The position numbers and the translations under genes were made by a program. The notes beneath the pieces are model-generated. The model was given only the letters and a program-made list of their open reading frames with translations, was not told the origin of the DNA and searched no databases. From an uncultured Clostridia bacterium (lineage in GTDB: Bacteria > Bacillota > Clostridia > Oscillospirales > Ruminococcaceae), in contig CANRAO010000001.1 of assembly GCA_947628615.1 (NCBI GenBank), positions 124,001-188,000 of the forward strand: 64,000 bases of DNA, given 5' to 3'. Shown piece by piece: positions 50,351-58,252 of this stretch; position 1 is the first letter of the stretch, and each line of letters starts with the position of its first letter.

Positions 50351-51486
50351 TGTGCGGTATTTATATTCACATTCCGTTTTGCAAAAGAAAATGTATATAT
50401 TGCGATTTCTATTCGGTGTGCGGCGACGATAAGCTGTACGGCGATTTTGTTTCAGCGCTTAATAGGTCAATAAAAATGCGCAAAGATAAAAGAATTAAGG
50501 TCGATACTGTCTATTTCGGCGGAGGTACGCCTACAGTGTTAAAAAGCAGTCAGTTGGCGTTAATACTTAACACCGTTAAAAATTGCTTTGATGTGTCTCC
50601 TGACGCTGAAATAACCGTTGAGGCTAACCCGTGCACGGTAACAAGGGAAAGCCTGAACGAGCTTTTTATCGGCGGTTTTAACAGAATATCTTTTGGTATT
50701 CAGTCGGCATCTGATGATGAACTGTCGGCGCTGTCAAGACTTCATAATTACGAGCAGGCAAAAGAGGCTGTGTTAAATGCCGAAAGTGCAGGATTTACAA
50801 ATATATCAGCAGATATTATGATAGGTATTTTAAATCAGACTAGGCAGAGCTTGGCAGATTCTATAGAAAAGATAACTTCGCTTCCTGTTTCTCACATATC
50901 GGCTTATATGCTAAAGGTCGAGGAGAACACTCCGCTTGATAAGATGATAAAAAGGGACAGCAATATTTTAAAAAGTATTGCCGATGACGATGAAATGTCT
51001 GACAGGTATCTGCTTATGTGCAGGCTTCTTGAGGAAAAGGGATTTTTGCAGTATGAGATCTCTAACTTTGCAAAGCCGTCATTTGAAAGCAGGCATAACC
51101 TCAGATACTGGAGATGTGAGGAGTATTTAGGTTTCGGGCCGCACGCTCACTCATACTTTGACGGCAAGAGATACTTTGAAAACTGCAATGTATCTCAGTT
51201 TATTAAGAGTGACGGCAAGTCTGAGATCGCCTATACCGATACTGACGTTGATAAGGCGGAGGAATATATTGTGCTTTCTTTAAGGCTTGCGGAGGGGTTG
51301 GACACTGACAGGCTAGCAAGTTTGGACAAGGAAGGCAGATACAGAAATATTACTTCAAATGCAATGGAGATAAACGGGCTTGCAGATGAAAGGCTTATAA
51401 ACATTTCGCAAAATGGAAAGCATTTGTCGTTGACCGAAAGGGGCTTTTTGGTTTCAAACACAGTGATATCAAGGCTGTTAAATTAG
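50350..51486 (+). CDS. hemW: Radical SAM heme chaperone HemW
   Basis: A 378-residue radical SAM protein. The iron-sulfur motif is CKRKCIYCDF with Cys11, Cys15 and Cys18, followed by VYFGGGTPTVL, ITVEANPCTV, FGIQSASDDELSALSRLH and SADIMIGI. HemW binds and inserts heme rather than acting as coproporphyrinogen oxidase; older annotations call it HemN-like. The HemW-type C-terminal domain (EISNFAKPSFESRHNLRYW, YLGFGPHAHSYF) supports the assignment. The lepA-hemW order is a familiar Firmicute arrangement. GAGGATAAGC precedes the start. Confidence 0.92.
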   Translation: MCGIYIHIPFCKRKCIYCDFYSVCGDDKLYGDFVSALNRSIKMRKDKRIKVDTVYFGGGTPTVLKSSQLALILNTVKNCFDVSPDAEITVEANPCTVTRESLNELFIGGFNRISFGIQSASDDELSALSRLHNYEQAKEAVLNAESAGFTNISADIMIGILNQTRQSLADSIEKITSLPVSHISAYMLKVEENTPLDKMIKRDSNILKSIADDDEMSDRYLLMCRLLEEKGFLQYEISNFAKPSFESRHNLRYWRCEEYLGFGPHAHSYFDGKRYFENCNVSQFIKSDGKSEIAYTDTDVDKAEEYIVLSLRLAEGLDTDRLASLDKEGRYRNITSNAMEINGLADERLINISQNGKHLSLTERGFLVSNTVISRLLN

Positions 51487-51516
51487 TGATTAATTTGATT
51501 TAAGGGGTGTAAATTT

Positions 51517-52563
51517 ATGAAAAAAACTTTATTGGCTTTTTGGTTGCTGACGGTTTTATGCTTTAGCTTATTCTGTTCTGGCTGTGAACAGCAAAGCAAA
51601 GTGGCAGATGTTTCAAAAGAGATTTACACACCGGAGGTCAGCTCTGAAACTGATGAAGACAAAGTCGTCGAGGCAAAGGTAGGAACGATAAGCGAGCAGT
51701 ATTATCACGAAGCTGACTATGTAAATCCATATACAGAAGCCATTACTTTTGAAACAGACGGCATTATTTCAGCTATCAATGTTGAGGACGGTCAAAGGGT
51801 GAAAAAAGGAGCAGTTCTGGCACATTTAAACACCGACGAGATAGACAAGAGAATTGAGGAACAGAAGCTGAGATTAAATTCTGCAAAAAAGACTTTGTCT
51901 AAGCTTAGAAAAAATAAAAAGACAGATAAGTATGAAAAGAAATCTGCTGAATATGATGTACAGATCGAGCAGAACGCTTATGACAGTTTAATGTCTGAGT
52001 ATGAAAAGTACACTGTTAAGGCTCCCTACAAGGGCGAGATAAGCATACAGGTCGGAGAAGAGGGAACGGAAATCAAAAAAGGTTCTCATGTATCGGCAGG
52101 GCAGCAGCTTTGCAATATGCAAGCCGCCAACGGCGAGAAATTATGTATGATGGTGTATGATGACGAGAAGTTTTCAAATGTAAGCTTTGGTATGAACTGC
52201 ACTCTAACGCAGGGTGATGTTACTGAAACAGGAAAGGTTACAGATATAGTTTTCCAGTCAGGCGGCGGAGATTACGACGCATATTATTATGTTATAACAC
52301 CTGATAAGAAAAATTCAAAGCTGGTCAGGTACGGGGATACAATAAATGCGTCTATCGATGTCTATACAAAGGAAGATGTAGTTACTGTTCCTACGGACGC
52401 TATTAAAACAGTAGACGGAAACGATTATGTTGACGTTCTTGTTGACGGTATGAAAATTCAGACCGATGTGGAGATAGGAATTCAGGGAGATACTGAAACG
52501 GAGATAATAAGCGGTCTTTCAGGCGGAGAGCAGATAATAATACCTAATAATACGGAAGAGTAA
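51517..52563 (+). CDS. HlyD/RND-type periplasmic adaptor lipoprotein (orphan)
   Basis: A 348-residue predicted lipoprotein: signal with lipobox FCSGC (Cys23), then the barrel-sandwich hybrid segment TFETDGIISAINVEDGQRVKKGAVLAHLNTD read in parts. A coiled-coil hairpin (about 110-170) is followed by the second half YTVKAPYKGEISIQVGEEGTEIKKG and a C-terminal beta domain VPTDAIKTVDGNDYVDVL. Adaptors of this type normally sit next to an ABC exporter (MacB-like) in Gram-positives. Here a repeat cluster follows directly and no transporter gene is present. The exporter is either elsewhere or lost. Confidence 0.82.
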   Translation: MKKTLLAFWLLTVLCFSLFCSGCEQQSKVADVSKEIYTPEVSSETDEDKVVEAKVGTISEQYYHEADYVNPYTEAITFETDGIISAINVEDGQRVKKGAVLAHLNTDEIDKRIEEQKLRLNSAKKTLSKLRKNKKTDKYEKKSAEYDVQIEQNAYDSLMSEYEKYTVKAPYKGEISIQVGEEGTEIKKGSHVSAGQQLCNMQAANGEKLCMMVYDDEKFSNVSFGMNCTLTQGDVTETGKVTDIVFQSGGGDYDAYYYVITPDKKNSKLVRYGDTINASIDVYTKEDVVTVPTDAIKTVDGNDYVDVLVDGMKIQTDVEIGIQGDTETEIISGLSGGEQIIIPNNTEE

Positions 52564-52568
52564 CAGTT

Positions 52569-52879
52569 CACCGTTTCATAAATTATAACATTAATCAAAT
52601 TATGCAAAGGCGGAGAGTGCAGGGGTTTACCCCTGCACTTGCTTATTGCTTCAGCTTTTAGATGCAAGAAATTTAGAGGCAAGACCGCCGAGCCGGCGGT
52701 GGCTCTGCTGCCTATTAAAAGTTTAATTTAATGTTTGACGATTCAAAACGGCAGACTAGTACTCTGCGGAAAAGGTAAGTTTTTTCCTCTTGCTTCTAAT
52801 TGATAGCCCGCCGTTTCTCAAAGTTAAACATTAATCAAACTACCCAAAGGCGGCAGAGCAACCGGCGTCACGCCGGCGG
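52569..52879. repeat. Intergenic repeat cluster 9
   Basis: A partial unit at 52569-52612, a palindrome GTGCAGGGG/CCCCTGCAC at about 52617-52638, and full units at 52708-52754 (CTGCC/GGCAG) and 52808-52853 (CCGCC/GGCGG). GC hairpins are CCGCCGAGCCGGCGG at 52685-52699 and CCGGCGTCACGCCGG at 52862-52876. It lies between the HlyD-type adaptor gene and the flavin-reductase pair; no gene is present. Confidence 0.85.
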
Positions 52880-52908
52880 TTGACAAAGACGGATATGTAA
52901 AGTATAAT
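52880..52908 (+). promoter_or_regulatory. Fully consensus promoter directly at the end of repeat cluster 9
   Basis: TTGACA at 52880-52885, 17-base spacer, TATAAT at 52903-52908. The -35 begins 3 bases after the last GC hairpin of the cluster. It drives the NfnA-like/GltA-like pair. Confidence 0.85.
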
Positions 52909-52975
52909 TAATAGCGGTGAGATTTCAGGGCTTTGACCCTATACTATATTTAATATATAAGTGGTGGAGGATAAA

Positions 52976-53824
52976 ATGTATAAAATTATTAAGAAAAAAG
53001 AGCTTAACCCAACGGTTACTCTAATGGAAATAGACGCACCTTTAGTTGCGAAAAAGGCTGAACCGGGACAGTTTATAATACTTCGTGTTGACGACGAGGG
53101 AGAGCGTATTCCGCTTACTGTTGCAGATTTTGACAGGGAAGCAGGTACGGTAACGATTATTTTTCAAATTGTTGGAAGTACGACCGAAAAGCTGAATCAC
53201 TTAAACGAAGGCGATGAGATAAAAGATTTTGTAGGTCCGCTGGGAGTTCCTACTCATACAGAGGGACTGAAAAAGGTAGCTGTTGTAGGCGGAGGAGTAG
53301 GCTGTGCGATTGCATATCCTGTTGCAAAGAAGCTGCATAATTCAGGCTGTGAGGTACACTCGGTAGTGGGATTCAGAAATAAGGACCTGCTCATTCTCGA
53401 GGACGAGTTCAAGGCTGTAAGCGACAAATATGTTGTAATGACAGACGATGGAAGCTATGGTGAAAAGGGTCTTGTGACCGACGCCTTGAAAAAGCTTATC
53501 GAAAGCGGTGAGAAGTACGATGAGGTCATAGCTATAGGACCGCTTGTTATGATGAAGTTTGTTTGCAAACTTACCAAAGAATATGATATTAAGACTATGG
53601 TTTCTATGAACCCAATTATGATCGACGGCACGGGTATGTGCGGAGGCTGCCGTCTTTCTGTCGGGGGAGAAACAAAGTTCGCCTGTGTTGACGGACCTGA
53701 TTTTGACGGTCATCTTGTGGATTTCGACGAGGCAATTGAGCGTTCTAATATGTATAAGGATTTTGAAAGACAAAGATATGATGAAACCTGCAATCTGTTC
53801 AAGAATCAGGAAAGGAGCGTGTAG
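52976..53824 (+). CDS. Sulfide dehydrogenase / NfnA-like FAD- and NAD-binding subunit
   Basis: A 282-residue ferredoxin-NADP reductase-type protein (PyrK/NfnA/SudB class). The FAD domain has QFIILRVDDEGERIPLTVAD, the nucleotide domain VAVVGGGVGCAIAYPVAKKL and VIAIGPLVMMKFVCKLT. The iron-sulfur part carries GTGMCGGCRLSVGGETKFAC. It pairs with the GltA-like flavoprotein 5 bases downstream to form either NADH-dependent reduced ferredoxin:NADP oxidoreductase (Nfn) or a glutamate-synthase-like complex. Start choice: ATG 52976 after GGTGGAGG, not the GTG at 52961. The electron donors cannot be decided from sequence alone. Confidence 0.85.
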   Translation: MYKIIKKKELNPTVTLMEIDAPLVAKKAEPGQFIILRVDDEGERIPLTVADFDREAGTVTIIFQIVGSTTEKLNHLNEGDEIKDFVGPLGVPTHTEGLKKVAVVGGGVGCAIAYPVAKKLHNSGCEVHSVVGFRNKDLLILEDEFKAVSDKYVVMTDDGSYGEKGLVTDALKKLIESGEKYDEVIAIGPLVMMKFVCKLTKEYDIKTMVSMNPIMIDGTGMCGGCRLSVGGETKFACVDGPDFDGHLVDFDEAIERSNMYKDFERQRYDETCNLFKNQERSV

Positions 53825-53829
53825 ATTTT

Positions 53830-55218
53830 ATGCCTAATATGTCATTAAAGAAAAATGAAATGCCGTCTCAGGCTCCTGACGTGAGAAATAAAAACTTTAA
53901 AGAGGTAGCGCTCGGCTACACCAAAGAGCAGGCAATAGACGAAGCAAACAGGTGCTTAAACTGTAAGAACAAGCCTTGCGTAGGCGGATGTCCTGTTGCT
54001 ATAGATATACCCGAATTTATCGCCAAGATAAGAGAAGAGGACTTCGAGGGAGCATATCAAATAATATCAAGGTCGAGTTCTCTGCCTGCTGTTTGCGGAA
54101 GGGTCTGCCCACAGGAAACGCAGTGCGAAAGCAAGTGCGTAAGGGGAATAAAGGGCGAGCCTGTAGCTATCGGAAGACTTGAGAGATTTGTTGCCGACTA
54201 TCATATGAACAACTGCAGGGAAGAACCTAAAAAGCCCGAGCAGAACGGACACAGGGTTGCTATAATAGGTGCAGGACCTTCGGGTCTTACCTGTGCTGGA
54301 GATCTGGCAAGACTGGGATATGAAGTCACGGTCTATGAGGCTCTTCATTTGGCAGGAGGAGTCTTAGTTTACGGCATACCTGAGTTCAGACTGCCTAAAG
54401 CTATCGTTCAGAAGGAAATTGAAAACCTCGAAGCAATGGGCGTTAAGATAATGACGAATACAGTCGTCGGCAAGACGATTTCCGTTGACGAGCTGTTCGA
54501 TATGGGATATGAGGCTGTGTTTATCGGCTCCGGAGCCGGACTTCCGAGATTTATGCGAATACCCGGCGAAAACCTTAAAGGCGTATATTCCGCAAACGAG
54601 TATTTAACAAGGGTAAACCTTATGAAGGCTTACAAAAAAGACAGCGATACCCCTATACATAACTCAAAAAGCGTTGCCGTTGTCGGCGGTGGAAATGTTG
54701 CAATGGACGCTGCAAGGAGTGCTAAAAGACTGGGTGCAGAGAATGTGTATATCGTTTACCGACGTTCTATGAACGAGCTCCCTGCACGAGCAGAAGAGGT
54801 TGAACACGCCGAAGAAGAGGGTATTATATTCAAAACGCTCAATAACCCTGTTGAAATTCTAGGCGACGAACACAATTTTGTAAAGGGTATGAAGTGCATT
54901 GAAATGGAACTCGGCGAGCCTGATGAAAGCGGACGCCGCAGACCTGTACCAAAAGAGGGCAGCGAGTTTATTCTCGACGTTGACTGCGTTGTTATGGCAA
55001 TAGGAACTTCACCGAACCCTCTTATCAGAAACACTACAGAGGGTCTTGAGACCAATAAACACGGCTGTTTTGTAGTCGAGGAGGAAACGGGAAAGACTTC
55101 TCGTGAGGGAATCTATGCAGGCGGAGACGCAGTTACGGGTGCTGCAACTGTTATTCTTGCTATGGGTGCAGGAAAGGACGCAGCCAAGGCAATAGACGAG
55201 TATATCAAGTCAAAATAG
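53830..55218 (+). CDS. gltA: GltA-like flavoprotein (NADPH-dependent glutamate synthase small subunit / NfnB-like)
   Basis: A 462-residue flavoprotein. The N-terminal domain has two iron-sulfur motifs, CLNCKNKPCVGGCPV (about 40-54) and CGRVCPQETQCESKC (about 89-103). Two nucleotide loops follow: VAIIGAGPSGLTCAGDLA for FAD and VAVVGGGNVAMDAARSAKRL for NADPH, and the FAD-closing GIYAGGDAVTGAATVILAMGAG is near the end. Together with the upstream NfnA-like subunit it moves electrons between NADPH, NADH and ferredoxin, or supports glutamate synthesis. AAAGGAGCG precedes the start and a strong terminator follows. Confidence 0.88.
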   Translation: MPNMSLKKNEMPSQAPDVRNKNFKEVALGYTKEQAIDEANRCLNCKNKPCVGGCPVAIDIPEFIAKIREEDFEGAYQIISRSSSLPAVCGRVCPQETQCESKCVRGIKGEPVAIGRLERFVADYHMNNCREEPKKPEQNGHRVAIIGAGPSGLTCAGDLARLGYEVTVYEALHLAGGVLVYGIPEFRLPKAIVQKEIENLEAMGVKIMTNTVVGKTISVDELFDMGYEAVFIGSGAGLPRFMRIPGENLKGVYSANEYLTRVNLMKAYKKDSDTPIHNSKSVAVVGGGNVAMDAARSAKRLGAENVYIVYRRSMNELPARAEEVEHAEEEGIIFKTLNNPVEILGDEHNFVKGMKCIEMELGEPDESGRRRPVPKEGSEFILDVDCVVMAIGTSPNPLIRNTTEGLETNKHGCFVVEEETGKTSREGIYAGGDAVTGAATVILAMGAGKDAAKAIDEYIKSK

Positions 55219-55235
55219 TATAGTGATAAAATAAG

Positions 55236-55264
55236 AGCCGAACGGGTTTTCCGTTCGGCTTTTA
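55236..55264 (+). terminator. Intrinsic terminator after the gltA-like gene (copy 1 of a duplicated pair)
   Basis: Stem AGCCGAACGG / CCGTTCGGCT, loop GTTTT, then TTTT at 55261-55264 with a following AC. Nearly the same hairpin recurs at 56765-56793 on the other side of the DUF2130 gene. Confidence 0.9.
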
Positions 55265-55391
55265 CAAATATATGATAAAATATTGATTTTTTTTACAAGT
55301 TATGTTATAATACTGAAAACCTAATATTTTAACGACATATTCCGATATTATTTGGGTTTTTAATATTTTAATATTAGTTGGAGGAATAAAA

Positions 55392-56729
55392 ATGAAAGAA
55401 CAGGAAATTAAATGTCCGAATTGTGGAGAAGTTTTTAAGGTAGATGAGTCAGGGTATTCTGCTATTATTGAACAGGTGCGTAATAAAGAGTTTGACAAAG
55501 AACTTAAAAAGCGTGAGTCTTTATTTGAGAGCGATAAAGAAAATGCTGTAAAGCTTGCTGTAGCTCAAAAAGAGAGGGACTTAAGTAGTCAGATTTCAGA
55601 AAAAAATACTGAAATTGAAAAGTTAAAAACACAGATAGAAAGTTTTGAGATTGATAAAAAATCAGCAATTAATGAAGTAATAAATAGTAAAGATAAGGAA
55701 ATTGCAGATAAAAATACAGTGATTGCTGATTTAAAAGCAAAGGCTGAGAACAAGGAAACTGAGATTCAACTTGCTATAACTGAGGCTGTAAAGAAGATTG
55801 AAAAAGAACGTGATGACCTTGATAACGAACTTAAATTAAAAGATAAAGAAAAACAATTATCTGAGAAGTCTCTTAAAGAAGAATATGAAAATAAATTAAG
55901 TTCACAAAAGGAACAATATGAAAAAGATTTAAAATCAAAGGATGAGCAAATTGAGTATTATAGAGATTTTAAATCTAAATTATCTACAAAGATGATTGGT
56001 GAAAGCTTAGAGCAACATTGTGAAAATGAATTTAACAGTATACGTGCAACTGCCTTTCAACATGCAGATTTTGAGAAAGATAATGATATTACCAATGGTA
56101 GTAAAGGTGATTATATCTATCGAGAATATGATAATGATAAAAATGAAATAATATCCATTATGTTTGAGATGAAAAATCAAGAAGATGAAACTGCAACAAA
56201 GAAAAAGAATGAAAGTTTTTTGAAAAAGTTAGATAAGGACCGTAAAGATAAGAATTGTGAATATGCTATACTTGTTACATTGCTTGAACCAGATAATGAA
56301 TTCTATAATTCTGGTATTGTAGATATGTCGTATAAATACGAGAAAATGTATGTAATTCGTCCACAATTTTTTATTCCTATTATATCTATTCTGCGCAACG
56401 CTGCAATGAATACAATGAAATATAAAGCAGAACTTGCCCAAGTTAAAAATCAAGATTTAGATATTAGAAATTTTGAGGATAATATAAATGAATTCAAAAA
56501 AGGATTTTCAAAAAATTATGTAGATGCTAGTAATAGATTTGCAGACGCAATTAATGAAATTGATAAGACTATTGATCATCTTGGAAAGATTAGAGCAAAC
56601 CTTATAAAATCTGAAGATCATCTTCGACATGCTAATAATAAAGTAGAGGCTTTATCTGTTAAACGATTAACCAAAGACAATCCTACAATGGCAGCAAAAT
56701 TTGCTGAGCTTGAGCAAGGAAAAGAGTAG
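55392..56729 (+). CDS. DUF2130 protein, candidate PD-(D/E)XK nuclease
   Basis: A 445-residue protein matching DUF2130. A CPNCGEVF knuckle opens it, followed by a long coiled coil (about 30-195, rich in Glu/Lys heptads). A conserved C-terminal domain contains TNGSKGDYIYREYD and ISIMFEMKNQ; Asp near 239 and Glu-x-Lys near 259-261 have the spacing of a PD-(D/E)XK nuclease core. The role of the family is unknown. The gene is AT-rich compared with the gltA-like gene before it, has TTGGAGGA upstream, and lies between two near-identical terminators. These point to recent acquisition. Confidence 0.8.
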   Translation: MKEQEIKCPNCGEVFKVDESGYSAIIEQVRNKEFDKELKKRESLFESDKENAVKLAVAQKERDLSSQISEKNTEIEKLKTQIESFEIDKKSAINEVINSKDKEIADKNTVIADLKAKAENKETEIQLAITEAVKKIEKERDDLDNELKLKDKEKQLSEKSLKEEYENKLSSQKEQYEKDLKSKDEQIEYYRDFKSKLSTKMIGESLEQHCENEFNSIRATAFQHADFEKDNDITNGSKGDYIYREYDNDKNEIISIMFEMKNQEDETATKKKNESFLKKLDKDRKDKNCEYAILVTLLEPDNEFYNSGIVDMSYKYEKMYVIRPQFFIPIISILRNAAMNTMKYKAELAQVKNQDLDIRNFEDNINEFKKGFSKNYVDASNRFADAINEIDKTIDHLGKIRANLIKSEDHLRHANNKVEALSVKRLTKDNPTMAAKFAELEQGKE

Positions 56730-56764
56730 ATTGTAGTTAATTAAAATTAATTTCTATATAAGAG

Positions 56765-56793
56765 AGCCGAACGGGGTTTCCGTTCGGCTTTTA
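56765..56793 (+). terminator. Intrinsic terminator after the DUF2130 gene (copy 2)
   Basis: Stem AGCCGAACGG / CCGTTCGGCT, loop GGTTT, then TTTT. It differs from copy 1 at 55236 by one loop base. Confidence 0.9.
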
Positions 56794-56799
56794 AAATGC

Positions 56800-56901
56800 A
56801 AGAACTAATTTTTTCCGCAGAGTACAGCCCGCCGTTGTGCTAACTACCACGTTTTACAAACTATTCAAAGGCGGCAGAGCCACCGCCGGCTCGGCGGTCT
56901 T
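56800..56901. repeat. Intergenic repeat cluster 10, extending into the antiporter gene
   Basis: Unit at 56829-56874 (CCGCC/GGCGG), and GC hairpin CCGCCGGCTCGGCGG at 56884-56898. The last part is translated on the minus strand as the final dozen residues of the antiporter (DRRAGGGSAAFE). Confidence 0.8.
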
Positions 56902-58075
56902 TGAAGACTATTTTTAAAAGCACAGGGGTGATAATGGTCGTGACAATGACCATAAGAACCACAGGTCCGAAATATTCGGGCGGCATAAGTCCCATCTTTT
57001 CGCCCTTGTTTGCAACGATAAGTGCGACCTCGCCTCTTGATATCATTCCAATGCCTATCTGCAGGCTTTCTTTTGTAGTAAATCTGAACAGCTTTGCTCC
57101 CAGACCGCAGCCGAGAATTTTAGTTATAATTGCAACCAGCGTCAGAACAATAGCAAATATCCAGATAGCAGAGGTCATTCCTGAAAGATTGACCTTTAAG
57201 CCTATGCTTGCAAAGAAAATAGGTGATAAAAGCAAGTATGAAAGTGTGTCAAATTTTTTGGTAACATACTCGGCTTTCGGGGTTTTTGCTATCGCAAGAC
57301 CCGCAATGTACGCTCCCGTGATATCTGCAACGCCAAAGAAAAATTCTGCGCAAAAGGATAATAGCAGACAAAATGCAAATGCGGTTATTGAATATCTGCG
57401 CATATCTTTTTCGGTTCTTGAAGTCCATTTAGAGTATAGCTTGCGGAATAGATAACAAGCAATAATAGCAAATATAAAGAAAGCAATGATTTTCAAAAGA
57501 ACTATCAGAATACTTACAGATGAATCAGCCATACTCATAACAATAGTTAAGCCGATAATTCCCAGAACATCATCTATAATTGCCGCTCCTAGAATAGCAT
57601 TTCCTGCATGGGAGCTTAGCTTACCAAGCTCTTTTAAAGTCTCAACGGTAATGCTTACCGACGTCGCTGTTAAGATAATTCCTATAAATACGTCGTGAAG
57701 TATCAAATCAGGATCGCTGTTTGCAAAGTATGCAACTCCGAAGCCTCCTGCTAACGGCAGTAAAACTCCGATAAGCGCTATTACAAACGAGGCGGCACCT
57801 GTCTTTTTCATCTCGTTTAAGTCTGTTTCAAGTCCTGCGCAGAACATTAAAACTATTACCCCTATCTCTGCAAGAGATGATATTAGATCAGTGTCTCTGA
57901 CTAAATTTAAAACAGCAGGACCCAGTATAAATCCCGCAATTAAAGCTCCGACAACCTGCGGCATACGGAACTTCATTGTAACAAGACCTAAAAATTTTGT
58001 AGACAGTAAAATTATTGCAATAAACAGCAGGTAGCTGAAATCAGAATTGATAAGGCTGTTTATAAAAGTGTGCAT
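56861..58075 (-). CDS. CPA2-type cation:proton antiporter
   Basis: A 404-residue membrane protein with about 12 helices, of the monovalent cation:proton antiporter-2 (KefB/NapA-like) family. Typical features are RMPQVVGALIAGFILGPAVL near residues 38-57, IGVIVLMFCAGLETDLNEM, the ion-binding region AAIIDDVLGIIGLTIV with a conserved Asp pair, and MISRGEVALIVANKGEKMG near the end. It lacks the cytoplasmic RCK domain of long KefB proteins. It probably exchanges Na or K for protons. Its last residues (RRAGGGSAAFE) are encoded by the intergenic repeat, so the native end was extended or replaced by repeat insertion. Confidence 0.88.
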   Translation of the reverse strand: MHTFINSLINSDFSYLLFIAIILLSTKFLGLVTMKFRMPQVVGALIAGFILGPAVLNLVRDTDLISSLAEIGVIVLMFCAGLETDLNEMKKTGAASFVIALIGVLLPLAGGFGVAYFANSDPDLILHDVFIGIILTATSVSITVETLKELGKLSSHAGNAILGAAIIDDVLGIIGLTIVMSMADSSVSILIVLLKIIAFFIFAIIACYLFRKLYSKWTSRTEKDMRRYSITAFAFCLLLSFCAEFFFGVADITGAYIAGLAIAKTPKAEYVTKKFDTLSYLLLSPIFFASIGLKVNLSGMTSAIWIFAIVLTLVAIITKILGCGLGAKLFRFTTKESLQIGIGMISRGEVALIVANKGEKMGLMPPEYFGPVVLMVIVTTIITPVLLKIVFKDRRAGGGSAAFE

Positions 58076-58252
58076 AAAATTACTTCCTTTCTTATTAAAA
58101 TAAAACTTTATACATTATATATCCTAAAATATATAAATTCAAGAACAACTTAAATTTATTAATTTAATAATTAATAAATTTTAATATTATTTATTCGCTG
58201 TGTATGCTACTATAATATATGTAGTACATTTCACACAAAACGGTGATTTATT

